Of a stretch of 64,000 bases of DNA, positions 52,972 to 62,038 are shown piece after piece. The stretch lies in contig CACZBD010000006.1 of NCBI GenBank assembly GCA_902779305.1, positions 1 to 64,000 on the forward strand. The letters run 5' to 3'. This DNA is from an uncultured Lachnospiraceae bacterium. Lineage in GTDB: Bacteria; Bacillota; Clostridia; Lachnospirales; Lachnospiraceae. Below the pieces are notes generated by a model. The model was given only the letters and a program-made list of their open reading frames with translations. It ran no database searches and had not been told where the DNA came from. A program made the translations under genes and the position numbers. How positions within the stretch are numbered: position 1 is the first letter of the stretch; every line of letters begins with the position of its first letter.

Positions 52972-55731
52972 TTATAAAACATGCAACAGATCATTCAACT
53001 GCGTTTTCACCTCACGGTAATCGAATTTCTCAAAAGCTTTCCTGATCTCCCTGAGTCTGTCGTTGTTCTTTTCCCCGTAGTTTTTTCCGGTCAGTTCCAG
53101 GATCTTATCCTCACAGTATTTTAAATTCACACTGTTTAAGTTCTTCAGCAGTTCCTCGACTTCTTCCCGTCTTAAAGCGATCTCTTTTTCGTCTTTGATC
53201 CGGTCATGGTCATCTTCAAAACACTGCTTTTCAACCAGGTAGTCCTTAACCCTTTTGAGCAGGCGTTCAAAACAGCCGAAGATCTTCTCGTTCTCGCGTT
53301 CGATAAATGCGCGGTCCCCTTTCTTGCCGGCGACCTCCAGTTCCTTGAACCGCTCGGAAAGATTCATCGCGCCGATGCTTGCGCTGCTGCTCTTTAAGGC
53401 ATGGACGGTTGTCGTGTAAAGGGTAAGGTCATCCTTCGCAAGCAGCTGCGGCGCCTGCTCGAGTTTCATAAGCCCCTCTTTATAGTACGCATTCAGGATC
53501 GAATGATAGACCTTTTCATTGCCGTTCACAAGATCGATCCCGGCTTTGGAATCGATCAGCAACGGATCTTTTCTTTCACGCGCTTCTCCTTCCGGCTTCC
53601 CGTCTTCTGTTTCCTGATCGTTCTGGATCACCACCAGGTGCTGCGGCAGATACTGCCTTAAGATCCTGTCCAGATAATAATCCTTGATGGGCTTTGCAAT
53701 ATAATCCTGGAAGCCTTCCGCGATCAGACGTTCCCTGACATCCGCGCCGAACTCGGCCGTAATGCAGATCGCAGGGATCGATGCGTTGATCCCTTTGGAT
53801 CGTCTCAGCTCGTGGATCGTCTCCGGCCCGCTCATGTTCGGCATCAGCTGGTCCAAAAGCAGCAGATCGTATTTTTCCTGAGAAAGGATGTTTAAGCACC
53901 CCTCTCCGCTCGTTGCCATATCCGCCTTGATCCCGTAAGTCTTCAAGGTATTCAGGACCACTTTCAGATTGACGATATTGTCGTCCACCACAAGCACCTT
54001 TGCGTCCGGATAAGAGATCCGCTCCTTGTCCGAAGCCTTCGAATACTCTTCCGGATTCCAAGTGTCATTCAGAACATCCGCCACGTTTAAGCAGAACACC
54101 GGTTTTCTGATGATCCTGCAAGCGCCGAAGTCCTCATAGACATGCTGATAATCCGTGACCACATAGGTCATGTGTTCGCAGCCTGCGCTTTCGATCGTCT
54201 TCTTCAGCGCATCATAATCGGAATCCGGGATAAAGATATGCGTATATTTCCGCTCTTCGATGGACATCTTGAACATCCCGGGCGTCGTCGCATAGTACGG
54301 ACTGATCTTAAAGTTTTCCATCAGCGGCATCCAATAGGAATCGTTTTCCTTCGAATCCAGATAGATCAGCACGCTCTTGTTGTTCGGATCTTCGATCGTC
54401 GCGATGGTTTCTTCGCTTAAGATATAATTGGTGAACTCGAAGAGGATCGCCATGCCGATGCCTTCGACACTTTCGATCTTTAAGGAACCGTCCATCAGAT
54501 TCAGGATCTCACGGCAGACGAACAACTCGAGTCCCATGCCCTTAAAATCGCTTCTCTGACGGCTGTCGTATTCGTTATACGCGCCAAAGATCGCATTCAG
54601 CTCCGATTCGTTCAGTCCTTTTCCGGTCTCACAGATCTTCCCCTTCAGCGTGATCGTGTGATCGGTCTCGTTACGCTCGCCGCTGATCTCCAAAGAGATC
54701 CTGCCGTGCGGCAGCTGTCTGATAGAGGAAAACAAAAGATAACGGAATACCTGTTTGATCCTGATGTCATCCCCGTACAGGTATTTGGGGATCGTATGAT
54801 CGACAAAAACGGAGAATTCTGAACTGTCCGCGGCATATTCCATGATGACGCTGTGAATGACTTCGTCGATCATCTCCTTGAAATCATACCGGACTTCCAG
54901 AAGCTCCATTTTCTTGGAATCCAGTTTGGAATAAACCAAAATGTTATTGATGATCGCAAGCAGATCGGAAGAAGCGCTTCTGATCGTTTCCGCCTGTTCC
55001 CTTGCTTCATCCGTAAGATCTTCTTTGAGGATCATTTCGATCATTCCCATGATCGCATTCATGGGGGTGCGGATCTCATGTGTCATATTCGCAAGGAACC
55101 TGCTCTTGCCCATTCCCGCGGAACTTAATGCAAGGTTTGCCTGCTGGATCTTGTCATGTGTCTTTTTGTAAATGACCGTCTGATAGAAAATGATAAAGAC
55201 CGGAAGCGCGGATGCTAAAACAAAGCAGGCGGCGATCCCTTCTCCAGCGCTGGCGTGATTGCGGTAAACGGAAAGCGCTTCCCTGTGCACGTAGGTATGG
55301 TAGAAAAGAAATGCATACCAAAGCAGTTCAAGTATGACCATGATCACGAGAGATTTCCCGCGGATCAGGAAAAATGTCAGGATGATCCCCATCGCAAAAT
55401 ACAGCGGCGACCCGTTGTAGAGATCTCCCGTCAGATAGTAAAACAGCGGATAACAGATGAAGTTGAACATCACGCAGTAAAGGATCGTAAACCGCTTGTA
55501 CTCTCCCTTTTTCTTCACGACATAACCTGCCAGAAGGATCAGAAACAGCAGGACAAAAACAAGGAATGAGATCATCGGGTTCAGTCCTGCGATCAGAAAG
55601 ACGATACCCATGATCGCTGTCGCAAAAACGGCATAGATCTCCACCAGATGAAAGTTCTTCATCTCGATCGAAATGTTTTCATCATTGAAATATGCGATTT
55701 TTCTGCGGATCATCTGTTTGATGCTGTTCAT
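52972..55731 (-). CDS. Membrane hybrid histidine kinase with degenerate ATPase and Hpt domain
   Basis: A 919-residue protein: several membrane helices (about 30-190), a HisKA domain with MTHEIRTPMNAIMG (His near 219), a HATPase-like domain, a degenerate receiver, an intact receiver at about 580-694 with Asp in LLLDQLMP, then an Hpt domain with VHALKSSSASIGA near residue 777. In the ATPase region the N-box aligns as YLLFSSIRQL instead of NLLSNAIKFT, losing the Asn, and DxGxG reads ETGKG. This suggests weak or absent kinase activity. The intact receiver and Hpt could still relay phosphate. It is 12 bases behind a canonical hybrid kinase that has no Hpt. Confidence 0.88.
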   Translation of the reverse strand: MNSIKQMIRRKIAYFNDENISIEMKNFHLVEIYAVFATAIMGIVFLIAGLNPMISFLVFVLLFLILLAGYVVKKKGEYKRFTILYCVMFNFICYPLFYYLTGDLYNGSPLYFAMGIILTFFLIRGKSLVIMVILELLWYAFLFYHTYVHREALSVYRNHASAGEGIAACFVLASALPVFIIFYQTVIYKKTHDKIQQANLALSSAGMGKSRFLANMTHEIRTPMNAIMGMIEMILKEDLTDEAREQAETIRSASSDLLAIINNILVYSKLDSKKMELLEVRYDFKEMIDEVIHSVIMEYAADSSEFSVFVDHTIPKYLYGDDIRIKQVFRYLLFSSIRQLPHGRISLEISGERNETDHTITLKGKICETGKGLNESELNAIFGAYNEYDSRQRSDFKGMGLELFVCREILNLMDGSLKIESVEGIGMAILFEFTNYILSEETIATIEDPNNKSVLIYLDSKENDSYWMPLMENFKISPYYATTPGMFKMSIEERKYTHIFIPDSDYDALKKTIESAGCEHMTYVVTDYQHVYEDFGACRIIRKPVFCLNVADVLNDTWNPEEYSKASDKERISYPDAKVLVVDDNIVNLKVVLNTLKTYGIKADMATSGEGCLNILSQEKYDLLLLDQLMPNMSGPETIHELRRSKGINASIPAICITAEFGADVRERLIAEGFQDYIAKPIKDYYLDRILRQYLPQHLVVIQNDQETEDGKPEGEARERKDPLLIDSKAGIDLVNGNEKVYHSILNAYYKEGLMKLEQAPQLLAKDDLTLYTTTVHALKSSSASIGAMNLSERFKELEVAGKKGDRAFIERENEKIFGCFERLLKRVKDYLVEKQCFEDDHDRIKDEKEIALRREEVEELLKNLNSVNLKYCEDKILELTGKNYGEKNNDRLREIRKAFEKFDYREVKTQLNDLLHVL

Positions 55732-55743
55732 AAATCCATCCCG

Positions 55744-57846
55744 TCAGTTCTTCGCAATGATCATCTCACGCGGCAAAAATGTCTTCAGTGTTCTTTCCAG
55801 CCTGTCGATCTGGACCGGCTTGGAAATATAGTCGTCAAATCCGGCTTCCATGAACATTTCTTTGGCGCCGTTTACCACATTTGCGGTCAGGGCCACAACC
55901 GGAACCATGCTGTTTTGCGGATCGTCCATCTCACGGATCTTGATCAGCGTATCGATCCCGTTCATCTCAGGCATCATATAGTCAAGGAAGATCATATCCA
56001 CATGACTGTTTTCGAGGATATTGAGACATTCCATGCCGGACAACGCCGTAAGGATCGTGGCCTCATATTTCTTGAGCAGGCCCTGCGCCACCGTGAGATT
56101 CGTCAGATTGTCATCCACCACAAGGATCGTGGCATCGGGACAGGTAAACCCGCCCTTCCGGATGATCTCATGGACATAGTTGTTGCTCTCATTGGTCAGC
56201 GCGCTTCTTGCGTTCAGCACATGCGCGGGTCTGTTAATGACACAGCCGTATTTGTATAAAGGAGCCGAATGCGAAATGTCGGTGATCATGACCAGTTTTT
56301 CGTTCCGGATCATCGTATCGAGGAATTTGATATTTTCCATGTACCGCTCATAAGCAAGGAACAGATGCGAATATTGTCTGGAAAGCAGGTTTTCTTCAAA
56401 ATCCTTTGTATCCTCCGGACAATAATACGGAACTTTCAGCTGCTCGAGGATCTGCTGCAGATACTCCTGTGCCTCTTCATCCTTTTCATAAAGCAGAACA
56501 CGCTGTTCTCCGGCCTTGATCTCTTCCACCAGCATCGTCTCCATGTCCGCTTTCTGCGGTACGAAGAAAGAAAAGGTAGATCCCACATGATACTCGCTTT
56601 TCACCCGGATCTCTCCGCCGAGTTTGTTCAGGATCTCCTGACAGATCGCAAGCCCCAGGCCTGTTCCTTCCACGCCCCTCTGCGCTTTCTCTCCCTCCTG
56701 CACCCGTTCATAGGCCCGGAACAGTTTGGGCAGATTTTCTTCCTTGATCCCGATGCCGGTATCCTTGACATCGACACAAAGAAGCACTTCCTCGTTTGAT
56801 TTTACCTTCGTGGAGATTTTCAGGTCGATCCTGCCGGTACGTGTGTATTTGACCGCATTGTTTAACAGATTGATGAACAGCTGTCTGATCTTGGAAGCAT
56901 CACCGTAAAGATATCTCGGCACTTTGTCCGAGATCTCCACATACAGATCGACCTCGCTTCCCATCAACCGGACATTGATCATGTTGATGATCTCGAGAAG
57001 AAGTTCCTTCAGGTCATATCTGCCCGTATTCACGGTGACCTGCTGGATGTCCGTCTTGGAGGTGTCCAGAAGTTCATTGGTGATGGATAAAAGCGCGTTA
57101 CAAGAATTCAGGATATTGTAGATCCCGTCTCTGACACGGTCGTTCACATTCTGTTCCAGAAGCAGATTGACCGTTCCGACGATGGCGTTCATGGGCGTAC
57201 GGATCTCATGGGACATGTTCACGAGGAAGATGTCCTTGGTGATATAGTCTTTCATGATCATCTCATGCAGCTGATCCGCCCTGATGCGCTCTTTTTCCTG
57301 GATGATGATCCGGTTTCTGACGGCAATACCGCCGACAAAACCGGATACCACGACCGCAACATAAGCACCCGTATAATCCTTGAGCAGTTCCTGCCCTTCC
57401 AAAAGCGGCGATGCCTGCACGCTGCTTCCGTAGATGATCAGCGCGATATAAAAGACGGTCTGGACTATGGTTAAGATCAGACCCCATTTATCGCTTAACA
57501 AAAGCGCGCAATACAGCAATCCGAAAATAAAATAAACCGGAATGACACAGACCACCCTGCCGTAGCTTAAGTACGCAAGCGGCAGAAAAATGTAATTGAA
57601 AACCGAAGACATGATGATCACGGGGATCTTGGTATTGTCGATCCTGTTCGCTTCGACCAGCGTCAGCATACAGAGTAGGACGATACCGACGGAACTGTAC
57701 AGAACGATCCGCCCGGGGATATAGATATATACCAGAAAGGTTGTAAATATCAGACCGATGATCGAGATCACGTGAATGCTGTTAAAGACCCTTCTGTCAT
57801 TGCTCACCTGATCGCCGAAGAACCGGTCGTAGATCTGTTGAATCAT
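55744..57846 (-). CDS. Membrane hybrid histidine kinase
   Basis: A 700-residue hybrid kinase. The N-terminus has several membrane helices (about 20-195), then HisKA with NMSHEIRTPMNAIVG (His near 212). The complete ATPase has the N-box NLLNNAVKYT, G1 DTGIGI and G2 GTGLGLAI. After it comes a degenerate receiver-like region and an intact receiver (about 573-686) with phospho-acceptor Asp in FLDYMMPEMNG. It lacks an Hpt domain. It lies between the HD-GYP regulator (18 bases upstream) and a second hybrid kinase that carries an Hpt, so phosphate may pass from this kinase to that Hpt. The signal sensed is unknown. Confidence 0.92.
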   Translation of the reverse strand: MIQQIYDRFFGDQVSNDRRVFNSIHVISIIGLIFTTFLVYIYIPGRIVLYSSVGIVLLCMLTLVEANRIDNTKIPVIIMSSVFNYIFLPLAYLSYGRVVCVIPVYFIFGLLYCALLLSDKWGLILTIVQTVFYIALIIYGSSVQASPLLEGQELLKDYTGAYVAVVVSGFVGGIAVRNRIIIQEKERIRADQLHEMIMKDYITKDIFLVNMSHEIRTPMNAIVGTVNLLLEQNVNDRVRDGIYNILNSCNALLSITNELLDTSKTDIQQVTVNTGRYDLKELLLEIINMINVRLMGSEVDLYVEISDKVPRYLYGDASKIRQLFINLLNNAVKYTRTGRIDLKISTKVKSNEEVLLCVDVKDTGIGIKEENLPKLFRAYERVQEGEKAQRGVEGTGLGLAICQEILNKLGGEIRVKSEYHVGSTFSFFVPQKADMETMLVEEIKAGEQRVLLYEKDEEAQEYLQQILEQLKVPYYCPEDTKDFEENLLSRQYSHLFLAYERYMENIKFLDTMIRNEKLVMITDISHSAPLYKYGCVINRPAHVLNARSALTNESNNYVHEIIRKGGFTCPDATILVVDDNLTNLTVAQGLLKKYEATILTALSGMECLNILENSHVDMIFLDYMMPEMNGIDTLIKIREMDDPQNSMVPVVALTANVVNGAKEMFMEAGFDDYISKPVQIDRLERTLKTFLPREMIIAKN

Positions 57847-57864
57847 AAGTATCCTTTTGCAGTA

Positions 57865-58920
57865 TCAGAATGTGATCCGCTCTATCTCTCTCTCAATACT
57901 TAAAAATACGTCCACAAGGTCCGGATCGAAATGCGTCCCGCCCCAAAGTCTGATTCTGTTCACGGCCTCTGCATGTGTCAGCGGCGGAGAGCCGTCATTC
58001 TGGTTGCGGAAACTGTCATAACTGTTTACGATCGCAAGGATCCTTGCTTCGATCGGGATATCCGTAGTCATCAGTTTGTCGGGATAGCCTTTGCCGTCCC
58101 AGCGTTCATGATGATATCTGCACATATTGTAGGCATATTGCAGGAAACTGTTGTTGGAGACCACATTCATCACTCTTCTGACTGCCTCGGAACCGAGTAC
58201 GGTATGCGCATGATTGAACTCTTTCTCGGCAAGGGACAGATCTCCCATATCCGCAAGACATCTGTCCGTCATGCAGATCTTGCCGATATCATGCATCTTA
58301 GAGGCAAACAGCAGCAGATCCGCATCTTCTTTCTTCAGGTCAAACTGACCGAACCTGATCAGCGCATCCAGATAAATGCTCATATATTTCTCCACACGCA
58401 TGGAATGCTCGGCGATCAGATTGGAACGGTTCGACATCAGGGATACGAACATCTCCACGATCGCATATTCGAGTTCCACGATATTGTGGATCTTGTCGGT
58501 TAATGCTTTTTGCAGGGAATCGTTGACTTTATTGAGTCTTCTCTCGGATTCGAGCAGACGGATATGCACATCCAGCCGCTTTCTCAAAAGCAGAGTGGAA
58601 TAAGGCTTTTTGATATAATCGACCGCACCGAGAAAATAGCCTTCCACTTCAGTGGTCGGGTCATCCTGTGCGGTCAGAAAGATCACCGGGATCCCGGACA
58701 GTTTCTCATTGTTCTTGATCTCGGAAATTACGTAGAATCCGTTCACTTCCGGCATTTCCACGTCAAGCAGGATCAGATCGGGCGGGCTCGGCATGTCATG
58801 GAGGAATTCCAGAGCGATCTGTCCGGATGAAACCGGAAGGATCTCGTACTCATCCTCCAGGGCCTTTTTCGCCATGATCAGATTCGTCATGTTGTCATCT
58901 ACGATCATTACTTTATACAT
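57865..58920 (-). CDS. HD-GYP response regulator (putative cyclic di-GMP phosphodiesterase)
   Basis: A 351-residue regulator with a complete receiver (Asp8/9, phospho-acceptor Asp53 in LILLDVEMP, Lys in IKKPYS) and a C-terminal HD-GYP domain. That domain has HDIGKI and HHERWDGKGYP intact, as needed for cyclic di-GMP hydrolysis. However, the later motif reads AIVNSYDSF where ADVYDAL is usual, replacing a metal-ligand Asp (near residue 300) with Asn. Activity may thus be altered. No Shine-Dalgarno is visible; a TATAAT box lies 12 bases before the ATG. It is the first gene of a run with two hybrid kinases that probably phosphorylate it. Confidence 0.92.
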   Translation of the reverse strand: MYKVMIVDDNMTNLIMAKKALEDEYEILPVSSGQIALEFLHDMPSPPDLILLDVEMPEVNGFYVISEIKNNEKLSGIPVIFLTAQDDPTTEVEGYFLGAVDYIKKPYSTLLLRKRLDVHIRLLESERRLNKVNDSLQKALTDKIHNIVELEYAIVEMFVSLMSNRSNLIAEHSMRVEKYMSIYLDALIRFGQFDLKKEDADLLLFASKMHDIGKICMTDRCLADMGDLSLAEKEFNHAHTVLGSEAVRRVMNVVSNNSFLQYAYNMCRYHHERWDGKGYPDKLMTTDIPIEARILAIVNSYDSFRNQNDGSPPLTHAEAVNRIRLWGGTHFDPDLVDVFLSIEREIERITF

Positions 58921-58931
58921 AGATTCATTTT

Positions 58932-58937
58932 ATTATA
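58932..58937 (-). promoter_or_regulatory. Candidate -10 box very close to the HD-GYP start
   Basis: TATAAT on the minus strand lies 12 bases before the ATG, implying a leader of about 5 bases. No -35 fits at 16-18 bases; TTGATT lies at a 12-base spacing. With no Shine-Dalgarno seen, a leaderless message is possible. Confidence 0.35.
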
Positions 58938-58966
58938 GAAACGCGGGAAAATCAAGGATTCATCCG

Positions 58967-59977
58967 TCATTCCCAGGGGATTGCGGAATTTTCGGATTTC
59001 TTGTCCCGAAGCATCAGATCCGATACGGTTTCGGCAGCATTTTTCCCATGGAAAAGCACTTCATTGACCTCTGCGATAATGGGAACATCCACCTGATATT
59101 TCTTGGCGAGCGCATAAGCCGCTTTGGCGGAATAAACGCCCTCCACAACCATATTGACTTCCTTCATGGCTTCTTCGGGTGTCTTGCCCTGTCCGATCAG
59201 GATCCCTGCTCTTCTGTTTCTCGAATGCATGCTCGCGCAGGTAACGATCAGGTCACCGATCCCTGTCAGGCCGCTGAACGTTTCCAGTTTGCCGCCCATC
59301 GCCATACCGAGTCTTGCGATCTCTTTGATCCCTCTTGTAATGAGTGCCGCTTTGGTATTGTCACCATACCCCAGTCCATCGGCTATCCCCGCTGCAAGAG
59401 CCACCACGTTTTTTAGTGCACCTCCCAGCTCGATGCCGAGAACATCCGGGCTGGTATAGATCCGGAAGGTTTCGTTCATGAACAGATTCTGCACGTATTC
59501 CGCAACCTTCCTGTCTTTGGATCCGACCACGCATGTCGTGGGAATGTTCCTTCCGACTTCTTCGGCATGTGATGGACCGGAAAGCACTGCCAGAAGAGCC
59601 TGCGGAACTTCTTCATGAATGATCTGCGTCAGGGTATCGAGTGTGTCTTCTTCAATTCCTTTGGCGACATTTACGATGATCTGGTCCTTCTTTACCAGAT
59701 CCGCGATCAGATGCGCCGTGGAACGTACATAGGGGGACGGCACTGCCATGACCACCACATCCGTTCCCGGAACCGCTTCTTTTAAGTTGGAAGTAAATTT
59801 GATCTCATCCGGGATCCTTACTCCCGGAAGTTTCTCCTTATGCTCGCGGTTGTTCTGAAGCATCTTCACCTCGTCTTCCAGAACAGACCAGACGGTCACT
59901 TCATGTCCGTTTCTGTTCAAGGCGACAGAGAGGGCAACGCCCCAGCTTCCCGCGCCGAGAATACCGACTTTAGCCAT
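58967..59977 (-). CDS. gpsA: Glycerol-3-phosphate dehydrogenase [NAD(P)+]
   Basis: Reduces dihydroxyacetone phosphate to glycerol-3-phosphate for phospholipid synthesis. The product is about 336 residues. The N-terminal Rossmann loop is GILGAGSWGVAL, with the conserved catalytic Lys in ELGGALKNVVALAAG and GLTGIGDLIVTC further on. I choose the ATG at 59977 (GAGG six bases before); one two codons upstream lacks spacing. It overlaps the end of plsY by eight bases. gpsA and plsY together make lysophosphatidic acid, so the pairing is functional. Confidence 0.96.
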   Translation of the reverse strand: MAKVGILGAGSWGVALSVALNRNGHEVTVWSVLEDEVKMLQNNREHKEKLPGVRIPDEIKFTSNLKEAVPGTDVVVMAVPSPYVRSTAHLIADLVKKDQIIVNVAKGIEEDTLDTLTQIIHEEVPQALLAVLSGPSHAEEVGRNIPTTCVVGSKDRKVAEYVQNLFMNETFRIYTSPDVLGIELGGALKNVVALAAGIADGLGYGDNTKAALITRGIKEIARLGMAMGGKLETFSGLTGIGDLIVTCASMHSRNRRAGILIGQGKTPEEAMKEVNMVVEGVYSAKAAYALAKKYQVDVPIIAEVNEVLFHGKNAAETVSDLMLRDKKSENSAIPWE

Positions 59978-60719
59978 TTTCATCCTCTTTTGATTCTATA
60001 TTTTTTTCTTTTTCCGCTGCGTCAAGATCGATCTCGGGTTTGCCGAAGATGTAAGTCTTGCGCTCGCAATGTTTGAGCAGACGTTTGATATTCTCTCTGT
60101 GCCTGAGCATCGCGATGACAAAAAGAACAGCAAAAACGATGTAAAATTCATTCAGGCAGGCTCTGTTGATCTCTTCCGGAAAATGGAAAAATCCGTTTTC
60201 CCCAAAGATCACGATCTCGATAAAGAGCCCGATGTATACAAGGATCGATCCGAGCGACACATAATTCGTGATAAAAAATGTGGTGAAAAAAGTCACAACG
60301 CCCAAAAGCACAAAGACAGGGCCCATGGAGATCACAAACCCCGCCGTTGCGGCGATCCCTTTCCCGCCTCTGAATTTCATGTAGCAGGGATAGTTGTGTC
60401 CTAAGATCGTGCCCGCAGCCGCATAAAGCTGCAGCAGTCTGATGATGTCTTTTGCTCCGTCAAAAACTGCCGGAAGCGGGATCAGATCCATGCCGAACAG
60501 CAGGTAAACGATCTCGACAGCCAGGATACACTTTAAGGCATCCCCGATAAAGACGATGATCCCGTATTTGGCCCCCATGGTGCGCAACACATTGGTGGTT
60601 CCCGCATTTTTACTACCATAGTCACGGATGTCGATGCCCTTGATTTTTCCGACGATAAATCCCGTCTGGATCAGACCGCAGATATAACCGATCGCCAGAC
60701 AGATGATGCGTTCTGTCAT
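59970..60719 (-). CDS. plsY: Glycerol-3-phosphate acyltransferase PlsY
   Basis: An integral membrane enzyme transferring acyl groups from acyl-phosphate to glycerol-3-phosphate. The 249 residues carry multiple membrane helices and the loop motifs DIRDYGSKNAGTTNVLRTMG, HNYPCYMKFRGGKGIATT-like KFRGGKGIAATAG and NYVSLGSI. It is a little longer than average because of a charged C-terminal tail. The ATG shares four bases with the der stop codon (ATGA), and its 3' end overlaps gpsA, so the three genes are tightly coupled. Confidence 0.96.
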   Translation of the reverse strand: MTERIICLAIGYICGLIQTGFIVGKIKGIDIRDYGSKNAGTTNVLRTMGAKYGIIVFIGDALKCILAVEIVYLLFGMDLIPLPAVFDGAKDIIRLLQLYAAAGTILGHNYPCYMKFRGGKGIAATAGFVISMGPVFVLLGVVTFFTTFFITNYVSLGSILVYIGLFIEIVIFGENGFFHFPEEINRACLNEFYIVFAVLFVIAMLRHRENIKRLLKHCERKTYIFGKPEIDLDAAEKEKNIESKEDENG

Positions 60720-62038
60720 TTCTCCCCTCTTTCCCGGATGATGAAGCGAAGCGGTGTTCCCCTGAACCCGAACGCTTCCCGGATCCGGTTTTCCAGATAT
60801 CTGGTATAGCTGAAATGCATCAGTTCTTTATCATTTACAAAGATCACAAAGGTCGGCGGTTTCACGCTGACCTGCGTCATGTAGAACAGTTTCAGTCTTC
60901 TGCCCTTATCACTCGGCGGCTGCTGGAGGGCAACTGCCTCGGACATGATCTCGTTCAAAACGCCCGTCTGGATGCGAAGCGCATGATTTTCGATCACAAG
61001 ATCGATCAGATCGTAAAGCTTATTTACCCGCTGTCCGCTTAAAGCGGAAATAAAGATCAGTTCCGCATAGGGCATGAAGGACAGGGTATCTCTGATCTTC
61101 TTCTCATATTTGTAGATGGTCTTATCATCTTTTTCAACAGCATCCCACTTGTTGACGGCAATGATCACGCCTCTGCCACTCTCATGCGCAATGCCCGCGA
61201 TCTTGGCCTCCTGCTCGGTCACGCCTTCCACGGCATCGATCAGAAGGATCACGATGTCGGATCTTTCGATGGCTGAAACCGTCCTTACCACCATGTATTT
61301 TTCCAGATCCTGCTTGACGTTCTTCTTTCTGCGAAGCCCTGCCGTGTCGATGAACACATAGTCTTTGCCGTTATGCGTAACGGGGGTGTCCACGGCATCT
61401 CTCGTGGTCCCTGCGATCTCGGATACGATCACCCGGTTTTCACCGATGAGCCTGTTGAGCAGTGAAGATTTCCCGACATTCGGTTTGCCGATGATGGCGA
61501 TCTTCGGGATCTCTTCTTCCCCTTCTTCTTCATCCCGTTCCGGAAAATGCGCGATCACCTGATCCAGCATGTCTCCGAGTCCGAGCATGTTGGAAGCGGA
61601 GATCGCATAAGGCTCTCCGATGCCGAGATTGTAGAATTCATAGACGTCATTCTGGTATTTTGCCATGCTGTCAACCTTGTTGACGGCAAGGATCACGCTC
61701 TTTCTGGAACGCCTTAACATATCGGCGACCTTGGAATCCGCATCCTGCAGGCCTTGTTTCACATCCACGATAAAGATGATCACATCCGCCGTGTCAATGG
61801 CGATCTGCGCCTGCTCCCGCATCTGCGAGAGGATCACGTCTTTGCTCTCCGGCTCGATCCCGCCGGTATCGATCAACGTGAAGGTTTTGTCAAGCCATGT
61901 GACTTCCGCATAGATCCTGTCTCTTGTGATTCCGGGGGTATCTTTGACGATGCTGATCCGCTCTCCGGCCAGCGCATTAAATAATGTGGATTTGCCGACA
62001 TTCGGTCTCCCGACGATGGCAACGATTGGTTTACTCAT
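60716..62038 (-). CDS. der: Ribosome biogenesis GTPase Der
   Basis: An essential double-GTPase for 50S assembly. About 440 residues with two G domains: the first P-loop GRPNVGKSTLFN, DTGG and NKVD; the second GKPNVGKSSLLN, DTAG and NKWD; then a KH-like C-terminal domain with FVNDKELMHFSYTRYLENRIR. I place the start at the ATG at 62038 (GGAG nine bases before); an upstream in-frame ATG lies within the previous gene. It overlaps the DUF512 gene by eight bases and plsY by four. This order is well known in Clostridia. Confidence 0.97.
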   Translation of the reverse strand: MSKPIVAIVGRPNVGKSTLFNALAGERISIVKDTPGITRDRIYAEVTWLDKTFTLIDTGGIEPESKDVILSQMREQAQIAIDTADVIIFIVDVKQGLQDADSKVADMLRRSRKSVILAVNKVDSMAKYQNDVYEFYNLGIGEPYAISASNMLGLGDMLDQVIAHFPERDEEEGEEEIPKIAIIGKPNVGKSSLLNRLIGENRVIVSEIAGTTRDAVDTPVTHNGKDYVFIDTAGLRRKKNVKQDLEKYMVVRTVSAIERSDIVILLIDAVEGVTEQEAKIAGIAHESGRGVIIAVNKWDAVEKDDKTIYKYEKKIRDTLSFMPYAELIFISALSGQRVNKLYDLIDLVIENHALRIQTGVLNEIMSEAVALQQPPSDKGRRLKLFYMTQVSVKPPTFVIFVNDKELMHFSYTRYLENRIREAFGFRGTPLRFIIRERGEK

